DNA of 9,001 nucleotides from Oscillospiraceae bacterium (GTDB taxonomy: Bacteria; Bacillota; Clostridia; Oscillospirales; Oscillospiraceae): the NCBI GenBank assembly GCA_017538775.1, contig JAFYIF010000076.1, forward strand, positions 1 to 9,001, written 5' to 3'. Shown in pieces: positions 1 through 6,377 of the stretch. The stretch's first letter is position 1. Each line of letters begins with the position of its first letter. The translations under genes and the position numbers were made by a program. Below the pieces are notes generated by a model. The model saw only the letters and a program-made list of their open reading frames with translations. It made no database searches and was not told the DNA's origin.

Positions 1-573
1 CAGCTGGCGCTGCTGGCCCGGCGGCTGCGGGCGGCGGGGCGGCGCGTCCATGTCACGGCGGAACCCACCAACAGCGCCCTGGGGGGCCTGATCCGGGACA
101 GCCTCAGCGGGAACCACCCCCGGGGACCGGAGGAACTGGCGGCCCTGTTCCTGGCCGACCGCATCGCCCACAATGCCGACCCCATCCGGGGCTTCGGGCG
201 GCTGCTGGACGCGGGGGAGGACGTGCTGTGCGACCGCTATGACTACTCCTCCTTCGCCTACCAGGGGGCGGAGACCGACCTGGACTGGGTGCTGGAGATG
301 CACCTGCGCTGCCCGGCGATCCGCCGCCCGGACCTCTGCGTCTTTCTGGACTTGGAACCGGCGGCGGCGGTGGCCCGCATCTGGCAGGGACGGGACAACC
401 TGGAGGTCTTTGAAAATGAGGCCAAGCTGGCCGCCGCCCGGGCGCGGTACTTCCATGTGTTCGAGCTGCTGCGCGCCCGGGGGGAGCGCATCTGCGTGGT
501 GGACGCGGACGCCACGGAGGCGGAAGTCCACCGCCGGGTCTGCGCCGCGGTGGAACCGCTGCTGGAGGCGTGA
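1..573 (+). CDS. tmk: Thymidylate kinase (dTMP kinase), 5' end missing
   Basis: The reading frame is open from the first base to the TGA at 571-573 and gives the last 190 residues. Thymidylate kinase phosphorylates dTMP to dTDP with ATP in the cytosol, for dTTP synthesis. Visible family marks are VTAEPTN (about visible residues 18-24, equivalent to the TREP motif), LFLADRIAHN (about 49-58), the DRY substrate motif in DRYDYSSFAYQG (about 78-89), FLDLEP (about 115-120), and an arginine-bearing lid segment RIWQGRDNLEVFE (about 127-139). The N-terminal P-loop lies upstream of the window, so only about 15-20 residues should be missing compared with the usual length near 210. The first in-frame ATG, at 223, falls inside the conserved core and is not the start. 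An intrinsic terminator follows within 40 bases. The family call is confident; nothing in the visible part looks damaged. Confidence 0.93.
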   Translation, partial: QLALLARRLRAAGRRVHVTAEPTNSALGGLIRDSLSGNHPRGPEELAALFLADRIAHNADPIRGFGRLLDAGEDVLCDRYDYSSFAYQGAETDLDWVLEMHLRCPAIRRPDLCVFLDLEPAAAVARIWQGRDNLEVFENEAKLAAARARYFHVFELLRARGERICVVDADATEAEVHRRVCAAVEPLLEA

Positions 574-608
574 CAGTCAGGCGATATAGAACGGAACTCG
601 GGAGCGGG

Positions 609-652
609 AAGGGCAAGGCGCCCCCTTTGCGGGGACATGGCTTGCCCTTTTT
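609..652 (+). terminator. Rho-independent terminator after tmk
   Basis: AAGGGCAAG (609-617) is complementary to CTTGCCCTT (641-649), with an inner CCCC/GGGG pairing around the loop, and the 3' arm runs into five Ts (648-652). The position 36 bases after the tmk stop fits the end of that operon and separates it from the heat-shock gene. A second GC-rich hairpin at 661-677 has no T-tract. Confidence 0.8.
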
Positions 653-723
653 CGCGTCCCGCCGCCGCCCTGGCGGCCCGATGAGCCCCCAAACCCGGCG
701 TTCATAAATTGTTTACTTCTGAA

Positions 724-750
724 TTAGCACTCTCCTCTTGACAGTGCTAA
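724..750 (+). promoter_or_regulatory. CIRCE operator (HrcA binding site)
   Basis: TTAGCACTC (724-732), a 9-base spacer, then CAGTGCTAA (742-750). The known CIRCE consensus is TTAGCACTC-N9-GAGTGCTAA, so only one base of the 18 conserved positions differs (C instead of G at 742). The right arm overlaps the -35 hexamer of the hsp20 promoter, so bound HrcA repressor should block RNA polymerase. HrcA normally controls groESL and dnaK operons; here the next gene is hsp20. The gene for HrcA is not in the window. Confidence 0.93.
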
Positions 751-765
751 TTTTCGTGCTATAAT
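738..765 (+). promoter_or_regulatory. SigA-type promoter of hsp20
   Basis: A perfect -35 box TTGACA (738-743), a 16-base spacer and a perfect -10 box TATAAT (760-765). Transcription should begin near 772, leaving a leader of about 90 bases before the hsp20 ATG at 864. The consensus boxes indicate a strong vegetative promoter held down by the overlapping CIRCE site. No alternative heat-shock sigma factor is needed to explain it. Confidence 0.9.
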
Positions 766-805
766 AAAGCCATAAACAGAGGAACGAAGAGCGAACGCGA
801 AAGAC

Positions 806-854
806 CCTCCGTCCCGATGTCAAAGTACCACTGGAATGACAGATCAAAAGGAGG
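806..854 (+). promoter_or_regulatory. Possible SD-masking leader hairpin (RNA thermometer candidate)
   Basis: In the predicted hsp20 leader, CCTCC (806-810) is exactly complementary to the GGAGG of the ribosome binding site (850-854). Between them TGTCA (818-822) pairs with TGACA (837-841), with two further pairs possible at 816-817 and 844-845. Together they form an interrupted hairpin that would hide the Shine-Dalgarno sequence at low temperature. Hsp20 leaders of other bacteria are known to carry RNA thermometers (ROSE, fourU), but neither consensus is present here. The pairing was found by eye and its stability was not computed, so this is a hypothesis. Confidence 0.3.
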
Positions 855-863
855 AATTGATTT

Positions 864-1310
864 ATGCTGCCGAGTATTTTTGGTGAGAATTTGTTTGACG
901 ATTGGTTCAGCTTCCCGAACTTCCCCGAGGTGCGGGACATCGAGCGCAAGCTCTATGGCCGCCGCGCTGCCCACGAGATGAAGACCGACGTGCGGGAGCA
1001 CGAGAACGGCTTCGAGGTGGACATCGACCTGCCCGGCTACCAGAAGGATGAGATCGCCATTCACCTGGAGAAGGGCGTCCTGACCGTCAGCGCCGAGAAG
1101 CAGCTGGACAAGGAGACCGAGAACAAGGCCGGCCGCGTCATCCGGCAGGAGCGCTATGTGGGCGCCATGCAGCGCAGCTTCTATGTGGGCGAGTACGTCA
1201 CCGACGAGGACATCAGCGCCAAGTTCGAGAACGGCGTGCTGCGCCTGAACATCCCCAAGAAGGACCAGCCCAAGCTGCCCGAGCGCAAGACCATCGCCAT
1301 CGAAGGCTGA
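864..1310 (+). CDS. Small heat-shock protein Hsp20 (alpha-crystallin family)
   Basis: This 148-residue cytosolic chaperone should bind unfolding proteins without ATP and hold them for refolding by DnaK/ClpB-type systems. The N-terminus (MLPSIFGENLFDDWF) is typical of clostridial Hsp20 proteins. The alpha-crystallin domain spans about residues 39-131 and ends with the diagnostic A-x3-N-G-V-L motif (A119-L126). The C-terminal tail carries the I-x-I oligomerisation motif (I144-A-I146). The ATG at 864 follows AAGGAGG (848-854) at 9 bases, which fixes the start. The gene stands alone between its CIRCE-controlled promoter and its own terminator, so it is a monocistronic heat-shock gene. Length and domain order are normal for the family. 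Confidence 0.95.
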   Translation: MLPSIFGENLFDDWFSFPNFPEVRDIERKLYGRRAAHEMKTDVREHENGFEVDIDLPGYQKDEIAIHLEKGVLTVSAEKQLDKETENKAGRVIRQERYVGAMQRSFYVGEYVTDEDISAKFENGVLRLNIPKKDQPKLPERKTIAIEG

Positions 1311-1328
1311 GCTTTCCACAGAGTTTCC

Positions 1329-1363
1329 CAAGGTGCCCCGCTTTTTCGGCGGGGCATCTTTTT
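1329..1363 (+). terminator. Rho-independent terminator after hsp20
   Basis: GTGCCCCGC (1333-1341) pairs with GCGGGGCAT (1349-1357) around a 7-base loop, extended by AAG/CTT at the base, and is followed by a run of Ts (1359-1363). It lies about 20 bases after the hsp20 stop and closes the monocistronic unit. Confidence 0.92.
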
Positions 1364-1377
1364 CCTGTCAGGACGAC

Positions 1378-1406
1378 TTGCATTTCCTGCCTTTACGGGC
1401 TATACT
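1378..1406 (+). promoter_or_regulatory. Promoter of the toxin-antitoxin operon
   Basis: TTGCAT (1378-1383), a 17-base spacer and TATACT (1401-1406) make a good SigA-type promoter. It starts just after the hsp20 terminator and should begin transcription near 1413, giving a very short leader before the ribosome binding site at 1419-1425. Type II modules usually repress their own promoter through the antitoxin, but I cannot identify a convincing operator repeat here. Confidence 0.75.
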
Positions 1407-1433
1407 GGTCGTGCAGAGAAGGAGGTGTCTGGC

Positions 1434-1703
1434 TTGGCAAGCAAAGTTTTGAATTTTAAGATGGACGAAGCGGAGATCCTGGATCTGAAACAGGTGGCGG
1501 GTGTATTTCACCTTTCTGTGACGGAACTGGTGAGAGAGGCGATCCGTGCGTATCTGCTTGAGATGAAACAGGACCCTTTCTACCGCCTGACTGCCCAGGT
1601 GCAGGAGGCGTCCCCAGAGGAATCGGAGGAGATCCTCGGGGAACTGGACCGTATGACGGACGAGGACCTGCGCATCGCTTCCAGCAAACGCTTTACCCTG
1701 TGA
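1434..1703 (+). CDS. Ribbon-helix-helix antitoxin (RelB/CopG-like), TTG start
   Basis: This 89-residue protein is the likely antitoxin of a type II module. The N-terminal part fits a ribbon-helix-helix DNA-binding fold: a short strand (KVLNFKMD, about residues 4-11), a first helix (about 12-25) and a second helix after the HLSVTE turn (about 26-42). The acidic C-terminal half (about 45-89, with DPFYRLTAQVQEA and an IASSKRF end) would wrap and neutralise the toxin. A GTG at 1425 is in frame but lies inside the ribosome binding site AAGGAGG (1419-1425). The TTG at 1434, 8 bases downstream of it, is therefore the better start. The toxin gene follows after 13 bases. Base composition looks AT-richer than the neighbours, suggesting acquisition by transfer. 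The fold assignment is by pattern recognition. Confidence 0.8.
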   Translation: MASKVLNFKMDEAEILDLKQVAGVFHLSVTELVREAIRAYLLEMKQDPFYRLTAQVQEASPEESEEILGELDRMTDEDLRIASSKRFTL

Positions 1704-1716
1704 GCGGAGGCGGGCG

Positions 1717-2019
1717 ATGGGACGGAGAGAAGCCTTCCAATACGAGATCCAGTACACCACGGCGGCGGAAAAGTTTTTCAAAAAACAGGAGTCGGTCCGC
1801 AGCCAGTTTGAGGACGCCGTCCGGGAACTGCTGCTGGGCGAACACCCGGAGCGCGTGGATGTCAAGCGCATCCGGGGAAAGCGGCAAGACTGCTATCGCA
1901 TCCGTCTGGGGAATTACCGCGTGGTGTATGCCCTCATCCACGGGAAAATCGTGGTCATTCAGACCCTGTTGGCCGGTCCTCGCGGGGATGTGTACAAGAA
2001 AATGAGCGGGATCAAATAA
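1717..2019 (+). CDS. Type II toxin of the RelE/ParE superfamily
   Basis: This 100-residue basic protein has the RelE/ParE layout: an initial strand (about 8-13), a helical pair (about 15-41), then the beta-sheet core VKRIRGKRQDCYRIRLGNYRVVYALI (two parts, about 49-61 and 62-74) and a C-terminal GPRGDVYKK (87-95). Basic residues K50, R53, R61 and R68 and the C-terminal R89 and Y93 sit where RelE-type ribosome-dependent mRNA interferases keep catalytic or RNA-binding residues, so mRNA cleavage at the ribosome is more likely than gyrase poisoning by a ParE. That choice is inference. GGAGG (1706-1710) stands 6 bases before the ATG. It is co-transcribed with the upstream antitoxin. No clear terminator follows before the next promoter. 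Confidence 0.87.
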   Translation: MGRREAFQYEIQYTTAAEKFFKKQESVRSQFEDAVRELLLGEHPERVDVKRIRGKRQDCYRIRLGNYRVVYALIHGKIVVIQTLLAGPRGDVYKKMSGIK

Positions 2020-2058
2020 GCGTTCCATGGGACTATTTTGACGATTGTGTACCGTCCA

Positions 2059-2092
2059 GCCGCCGCAGCTGCGTATTGCCAAGCGCGGCGGC
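2059..2092 (+). repeat. Inverted repeat overlapping the methyltransferase promoter
   Basis: GCCGCCGC (2059-2066) is perfectly repeated in inverted form as GCGGCGGC (2085-2092), and the 10-base palindrome CGCAGCTGCG (2064-2073) overlaps the left arm. The right arm lies between the -35 and -10 boxes. It could be an operator, or the weak end of the toxin operon, although no T-tract follows. In a GC-rich genome chance cannot be excluded. Confidence 0.35.
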
Positions 2093-2104
2093 TTGTGCTA
2101 TAAT
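2076..2104 (+). promoter_or_regulatory. Extended -10 promoter upstream of the methyltransferase
   Basis: TTGCCA (2076-2081), a 17-base spacer and a perfect TATAAT (2099-2104) preceded by TG (2096-2097), which makes an extended -10 element. The start of transcription should lie near 2111, about 35 bases before the ATG at 2146. This is the only strong promoter seen before the ecfA1-ecfA2-ecfT-truA genes, so it probably drives them as well. Confidence 0.82.
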
Positions 2105-2145
2105 AAGCTGATTTTTTGTACACGCGGGTGAAAACGGGAGGCAGT

Positions 2146-3006
2146 ATGTGGATTTCTGACAAATGGCGCGACTTTGAGCTCATCGACTGTTCCGGCGGCG
2201 AGAAGCTGGAGCGTTGGGGGGAGCGCATCCTGATCCGTCCCGACCCGCAGGCCATCTGGAAGACGCCCCGGCGCAGCGCGCTCTGGGACCGGGCCGACGC
2301 CCGTTACCACCGCAGCAGCAGCGGCGGCGGAGCCTGGGACAAACACGGCCTGCCGGAATCCTGGGAGGTGGGCTACGGCCCGCTGCGCTTCCGGGTGAAG
2401 CCGATGAACTTCAAGCACACCGGCCTGTTCCCGGAACAGGCCACAAACTGGGACTATATCATGGAAAGGATCTCCGCCGCCGGGCGGCCCATCCGGGTGC
2501 TGAACCTCTTCGGCTACACCGGCGCGGCCACGGTGGCGGCGGCCAGGGCGGGCGCTTCCGTCTGCCATGTGGACGCGGCCCGTGGCATGGTGGCCTGGGG
2601 CAAGGAGAACGCGGAAGCCAGCGGCGTCCGGGACAGGCCCATCCGCTGGATCGTGGACGACTGCGCCAAGTTCGTCCAGCGGGAGCTCCGGCGGGGCAGC
2701 CGCTACGACGCCCTGATCATGGACCCGCCCAGCTACGGGCGCGGCCCCGGCGGGGAGGTCTGGAAGCTGGAGGACAGCCTCTGGGACTTCGTCAGCCTCT
2801 GCGCGGGCGTGCTCAGCGACGAGCCACTGTTCGTCCTCATCAGCTCCTACACCACCGGCCTGAGCGCCAGCACCGTGGGCTATGTGGCGGACAGCATCTT
2901 CACGAAAAAATTCGGCGGCCACAGCGAGAGCCGGGAGCTGGGCCTGCCGGTGACCGAAAGCGGTCTGTGCCTCCCCTGCGGCGCCAGCTGCCGCTGGGAG
3001 CGTTGA
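2146..3006 (+). CDS. RlmI-like class I SAM-dependent methyltransferase
   Basis: This 286-residue cytosolic enzyme belongs to the COG1092/RlmI-like group of rRNA-type methyltransferases. An N-terminal module has the family stretch LERWGERILIRPDPQ (21-35), then KHTGLFPEQ (90-98). The Rossmann SAM-binding motif I is VLNLFGYTG (118-126), the acidic residue after strand 2 is D143, and the catalytic-loop motif DPPSYGRG is at 193-200. Relatives methylate RNA bases such as C1962 of 23S rRNA, but this protein lacks the N-terminal PUA domain of E. coli RlmI, so the target nucleotide is unknown. GGGAGG (2136-2141) precedes the ATG at 2146. An in-frame TTG at 2116 lies almost at the predicted transcription start and has no ribosome binding site. 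ecfA1 begins 27 bases after the stop. The family is secure; the substrate is not. Confidence 0.88.
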   Translation: MWISDKWRDFELIDCSGGEKLERWGERILIRPDPQAIWKTPRRSALWDRADARYHRSSSGGGAWDKHGLPESWEVGYGPLRFRVKPMNFKHTGLFPEQATNWDYIMERISAAGRPIRVLNLFGYTGAATVAAARAGASVCHVDAARGMVAWGKENAEASGVRDRPIRWIVDDCAKFVQRELRRGSRYDALIMDPPSYGRGPGGEVWKLEDSLWDFVSLCAGVLSDEPLFVLISSYTTGLSASTVGYVADSIFTKKFGGHSESRELGLPVTESGLCLPCGASCRWER

Positions 3007-3033
3007 AAAAGCGGCTGAGCGGAGTTTGTTGCG

Positions 3034-3900
3034 ATGAGCGTACCGATCCTACAACTGGATAACGTCAGCTATACCTATGAGGAGGCCCGACGCCCGGCGC
3101 TGGACGGCGTGTCCCTGACGCTGCAGGCGGGGGACTTCGTGGCGGTGCTGGGGCACAACGGCAGCGGCAAAAGCACGCTGGCCAAGTGCCTGAACGCGAT
3201 TTTGCGCCCCACGGCGGGGCGCGTGCTGGTGGACGGCATGGACACCGCCGACCCGTCCCGGCTGCTGGACATCCGGCGCACGGTGGGCATGGTGTTCCAG
3301 AACCCGGACAACCAGATCGTTGCCTCCGTGGTGGAGGACGACGTGGCCTTCGCGCCGGAGAATCTGGGCGTGGAGCCCCGCGAGATCCGGGTCCGGGTGG
3401 ACGAGGCGCTGCGGCAGGTGGGGATGTATGAGTTCCGCCTCCACGCGCCCCACCTCCTGTCCGGCGGCCAGAAACAGCGCATCGCCATCGCCGGGGTGCT
3501 GGCCATGCGGCCCCGCTGCATCGTCCTGGACGAGCCCACCGCCATGCTGGACCCGGTGGGGCGGCGGGAGGTGCTGAGCGCAGTGCGCCAGCTGCGGCGC
3601 AGCAGCGGCATGACCGTGGTGCTCATCACGCACCACATGGAGGAGTGCATCTACGCCGACCGGCTCATCGTCATGTCCGAGGGCCGCATTGCCATGGACG
3701 GCAGCCCCCGGGCAGTGTTCTCCCAGGTGGAGGCCCTGCGGGCGCTGGGCCTGACCGCGCCGGAGACGGTGTCCCTGCTGCATAGCCTCCGGGCGGAGGG
3801 CTGGGACCTGCCCCTGGACGCGCTGCGGGTGGAGGACTGCGCCGAGGCCATCGCCGCATACCTGCGCCGTCCCCGGGGGACGGACACGGATTTGGAGTAA
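3034..3900 (+). CDS. ecfA1: ECF transporter ATPase EcfA1
   Basis: This 288-residue ABC ATPase is one of the two motor subunits of an energy-coupling-factor importer for vitamins or transition metals, acting on the cytosolic face of the membrane. It has a Walker A motif GHNGSGKST (40-48), Q-loop VFQNPDNQ (Q89), signature LSGGQ (142-146), Walker B IVLDE (163-167), D-loop (LDP, 172-174) and H-loop H200. The FQNPDNQ form of the Q-loop is typical of EcfA1, in contrast to FQYPEYQ in EcfA2. A C-terminal extension after about residue 230 is normal for the family. The ATG at 3034 has GGAG (3021-3024) upstream. ecfA2 starts 8 bases after the stop. All catalytic residues are present. Confidence 0.95.
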   Translation: MSVPILQLDNVSYTYEEARRPALDGVSLTLQAGDFVAVLGHNGSGKSTLAKCLNAILRPTAGRVLVDGMDTADPSRLLDIRRTVGMVFQNPDNQIVASVVEDDVAFAPENLGVEPREIRVRVDEALRQVGMYEFRLHAPHLLSGGQKQRIAIAGVLAMRPRCIVLDEPTAMLDPVGRREVLSAVRQLRRSSGMTVVLITHHMEECIYADRLIVMSEGRIAMDGSPRAVFSQVEALRALGLTAPETVSLLHSLRAEGWDLPLDALRVEDCAEAIAAYLRRPRGTDTDLE

Positions 3901-3908
3901 GAGACAAG

Positions 3909-4772
3909 ATGCCGATTCTGGAGACGCGGGCCCTGAGCCATGTTTACAGCCAGGGCACGCCATTTGAAAAAACTGCGGTCCACGACATCTCCCTTGCCGT
4001 CGAGGAGGGGGAGCTTGTGGGCGTGATCGGACACACGGGCAGCGGGAAGTCCACCTTCATCCAGCACCTCAACGGGCTGCTGAAACCCAGCGCCGGACAG
4101 GTGCTGTTCCGGGGGCAGGACATCCACGCGGACAAGGCCGCGCTGCGGGCCGTGCGCTTCGGCGTGGGGCTGGTGTTCCAGTACCCGGAGTATCAGCTGT
4201 TTGAAGAGACGGTGTTCCGGGACATCGCCTTCGGCCCGAAAAACATGGGGCTGGACGAGGCGGAGATCCGGGAGCGGGTCTACGAGGCCGCAAGCTTCGT
4301 GGGCGTGGGCGACGGGCTGATGGAGACCAGTCCGCTGGAGCTCTCCGGCGGCCAGAAGCGCCGGGTGGCCATCGCGGGGGTCATCGCCATGCGCCCCCGG
4401 GTGCTGATTCTGGACGAGCCCACCGCCGGGCTGGACCCCGCCGGGCGGGAGAGCATCCTGGGCAACATCAGCGCCTTTCAGCGCAGCACCGGCGCGGCCG
4501 TGCTGCTGATCAGTCACAGCATGGACGACATTGCCCGCTTCGCCCGGCGGCTGGTGGTGTTCCACGAGGGGCGCCTGGTGATGGACGACAGCCCCGCCCG
4601 GGTCTTTGACCGGGCCGACGAGCTGAAGGAGATGGGCCTCACGGTCCCCATGGCTACGGAGATTGCCCTGGCCCTGCGGCGGCGGGGTGTTCAGCTGCCG
4701 GAGAGCGTCTACACGGTGAAATACCTGAAAAAGCTGCTCCTGGAGCGCCGGGGGGAGGCGCGGCCATGCTGA
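3909..4772 (+). CDS. ecfA2: ECF transporter ATPase EcfA2
   Basis: This 287-residue protein is the second, paralogous ABC ATPase of the ECF importer and should pair with EcfA1 as a heterodimer docked on EcfT. Motifs are Walker A GHTGSGKST (41-49), Q-loop LVFQYPEYQLFEETV (88-102, with Q91), signature LSGGQ (145-149), Walker B LILDE (166-170), D-loop GLDP (174-177) and H-loop H203. The FQYPEYQLFEETV stretch identifies EcfA2 rather than a second EcfA1. The upstream neighbour ends 8 bases before the ATG. The 3' end overlaps the ecfT start by 7 bases, which implies translational coupling and matched subunit amounts. No damaged motif is seen. Confidence 0.95.
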   Translation: MPILETRALSHVYSQGTPFEKTAVHDISLAVEEGELVGVIGHTGSGKSTFIQHLNGLLKPSAGQVLFRGQDIHADKAALRAVRFGVGLVFQYPEYQLFEETVFRDIAFGPKNMGLDEAEIRERVYEAASFVGVGDGLMETSPLELSGGQKRRVAIAGVIAMRPRVLILDEPTAGLDPAGRESILGNISAFQRSTGAAVLLISHSMDDIARFARRLVVFHEGRLVMDDSPARVFDRADELKEMGLTVPMATEIALALRRRGVQLPESVYTVKYLKKLLLERRGEARPC

Positions 4773-5569
4773 AGGACATCACCCTGGGCCAGTATTTCCC
4801 CGGCGACACCCTGATCCACCGGCTGGACCCCCGGACCAAGCTGATCTGGCTGGTGGGCTACATCACGGCATTGTTTCTTGCCACCAACGTCTGGGGCTAT
4901 GTGCTGATGCTGGCGGTGCTGGTGCTGGAGGCCGCCCTGGGCCACATCCGGCCCAAAACTCTGCTTTCCGGACTGAAACCCCTGATTTTTATCGTGATCT
5001 TCACCGCCGTCATCAATCTGTTTTACGGCAGCGGAGAAGCGCTTTGGGAATGGTGGATCTTCCGCATCACGGCGGACGGCATCCGCCGGGCGGTCTTCAT
5101 GGCGTCGCGCATCATGCTGCTGATCTGCGGCAGCTTCCTGCTGACCTATACCACTTCGCCTCTCCAGCTCACCGACGGGCTGGAACGGCTGCTGGGACCG
5201 CTGAAAAAGCTGCGCGTCCCGGTCTCGGAGCTGGCGATGATGATGAGCATCGCCCTGCGCTTCATCCCCACACTCATCGAGGAGACGGACAAGATCATGT
5301 CCGCCCAGAAAGCCCGGGGCGCCAGCTTCGACACCGGCAAGCTGACGGAGCGGGCCAGGGCCCTGGTGCCGCTGCTGATCCCCCTCTTCGTCAGCGCCTT
5401 CCGCCGGGCCGATGAGCTGGCCACGGCCATGGAGTGCCGCTGCTACCACACGGGCGGGGCGCGCACGCGCATGAAGCAGCTGGTCTTCGCCCGGCGGGAT
5501 GTTGTGGCACTGCTGGTGTTGGCGGTGCTGGTGGCGGTTGCGATTGTGCTGCGGCATGTCGGAGTCTGA
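4766..5569 (+). CDS. ecfT: ECF transporter transmembrane protein EcfT
   Basis: This 267-residue membrane scaffold transmits ATPase movement to exchangeable substrate-binding S components. The N-terminus has the family stretch RLDPRTKL (19-26), followed by hydrophobic segments at about 27-60, 70-90 and 105-130 and a final one near 242-262. The cytosolic coupling helices carry the two arginine motifs that dock in the ATPase grooves: ARG (183-185, in AQKARG) and the second motif in MECRCY (E223-Y227), where cysteines flank the arginine. The ATG overlaps the end of ecfA2. truA starts 10 bases after the stop. No S component is encoded nearby, as expected for a group II (shared-module) ECF system, so the substrate cannot be named. 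Confidence 0.94.
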   Translation: MLKDITLGQYFPGDTLIHRLDPRTKLIWLVGYITALFLATNVWGYVLMLAVLVLEAALGHIRPKTLLSGLKPLIFIVIFTAVINLFYGSGEALWEWWIFRITADGIRRAVFMASRIMLLICGSFLLTYTTSPLQLTDGLERLLGPLKKLRVPVSELAMMMSIALRFIPTLIEETDKIMSAQKARGASFDTGKLTERARALVPLLIPLFVSAFRRADELATAMECRCYHTGGARTRMKQLVFARRDVVALLVLAVLVAVAIVLRHVGV

Positions 5570-5579
5570 GGGTGCGTCC

Positions 5580-6344
5580 ATGAGAAACATCGCATTGAAA
5601 CTCTGCTATGACGGCACGGCCTACCACGGCTGGCAGGTGCAGAAAACCGACGTGTCCGTGGCCGAGACGCTGGAGCAGGCGCTGCAAAAGGTCTGCGGCC
5701 ACCCGCTGCGGGTGGTGGGCTGCGGGCGCACGGACGCGGGGGTGCATGCGCTGCGCTACTGCGCCAACTTCCGCACGGACTGCGCGATCCCCATCGACCG
5801 GGTGGCCCTGGCGGTGAACACCCGGCTGCCGGCGGACATCGCCGTGCTGGACGCCTGCGAGGCCGGGCCGGACTTCAACGCCATCGGCTCCTGCATCCAG
5901 AAGGAGTACGTCTACCGCATCCTGAACCGCCGCATCCGGGACCCCTTCCTCCGCAGCCGGGTCTGCTTTTATCCGCCCCGGCTGGACCTGGGGCGCATGG
6001 AGCGGGCCGGGCGCGCCTTTGAGGGCGTTCACGACTTCGCCGCCGTGCGCTCCGTGGGCACGGAGACCCGGACCACGGTCCGGACCGTCCACTGGTGCCG
6101 CACGGAGCGGGAGGGAGAACAAGTGAGCGTCTACGTCTGCGCGGACGGCTTTCTATACAACATGGTGCGCGCCATTGTGGGCACCATGGTCTACGCCGCC
6201 ATCGGCAAGCTGGAGCCGGAGGAGATCCCCCGGCTGCTGGAGACCCGGGACCGCCGCCTCACCGGTCCCACCATGCCCCCCCAGGGGCTTTACCTGAACC
6301 GCATCTGGTACGACGGCCCGGTGGGAGAGATGATGGAGAGCTGA
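5580..6344 (+). CDS. truA: tRNA pseudouridine(38-40) synthase TruA
   Basis: This 254-residue enzyme converts uridines 38-40 of the tRNA anticodon arm to pseudouridine. The N-terminus begins with the usual ALKLCYDGTAYHGWQ pattern (5-19), and the catalytic aspartate is D52 in GCGRTDAGVHA (47-57). The conserved QKEYVYRI stretch follows mid-protein and FLYNMVRAIVGT in the C-terminal half. The frame is open further upstream to 5499, but those codons overlap ecfT and read as Trp/Cys/Arg-rich nonsense. The ATG at 5580, 10 bases after the ecfT stop and just behind GAGG (5568-5572), matches the family start. The order ecfA1-ecfA2-ecfT-truA is widely conserved in Firmicutes. Length is normal. Confidence 0.95.
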   Translation: MRNIALKLCYDGTAYHGWQVQKTDVSVAETLEQALQKVCGHPLRVVGCGRTDAGVHALRYCANFRTDCAIPIDRVALAVNTRLPADIAVLDACEAGPDFNAIGSCIQKEYVYRILNRRIRDPFLRSRVCFYPPRLDLGRMERAGRAFEGVHDFAAVRSVGTETRTTVRTVHWCRTEREGEQVSVYVCADGFLYNMVRAIVGTMVYAAIGKLEPEEIPRLLETRDRRLTGPTMPPQGLYLNRIWYDGPVGEMMES

Positions 6345-6377
6345 GCGCTTCGATACATCTTTGAAGCCGTGGCACGG

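Noticed and set aside
173..589. Alternative plus-strand frame inside tmk
   Set aside because: The product is Arg/Trp/Pro-rich, and the overlapping frame encodes clear thymidylate kinase motifs.
661..677. GCCGCC/GGCGGC hairpin as a second terminator after tmk
   Set aside because: It has no T-tract, and such stems are common by chance in this composition.
759..1331. Long minus-strand open frame opposite hsp20, and similar long frames opposite tmk, ecfA1, ecfA2, truA and others
   Set aside because: They mirror confidently identified genes in GC-rich DNA, have low-complexity Ala/Arg/Pro/His-rich products and resemble no family I know.
1373..1412. ACGAC/GTCGT inverted repeat flanking the toxin-antitoxin promoter as an autoregulatory operator
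   Set aside because: Arms of only 5 bases, 30 bases apart, are expected by chance; no direct or inverted repeat of convincing length was found.
1425..1433. GTG at 1425 as the antitoxin start
   Set aside because: It lies within the AAGGAGG ribosome binding site; the TTG at 1434 has correct spacing.
2116..2145. TTG at 2116 as the methyltransferase start
   Set aside because: It is almost at the predicted transcription start and has no ribosome binding site; the ATG at 2146 follows GGGAGG.
5499..5579. Upstream extension of truA
   Set aside because: It overlaps ecfT and encodes a Trp/Cys/Arg-rich stretch not found in TruA proteins.
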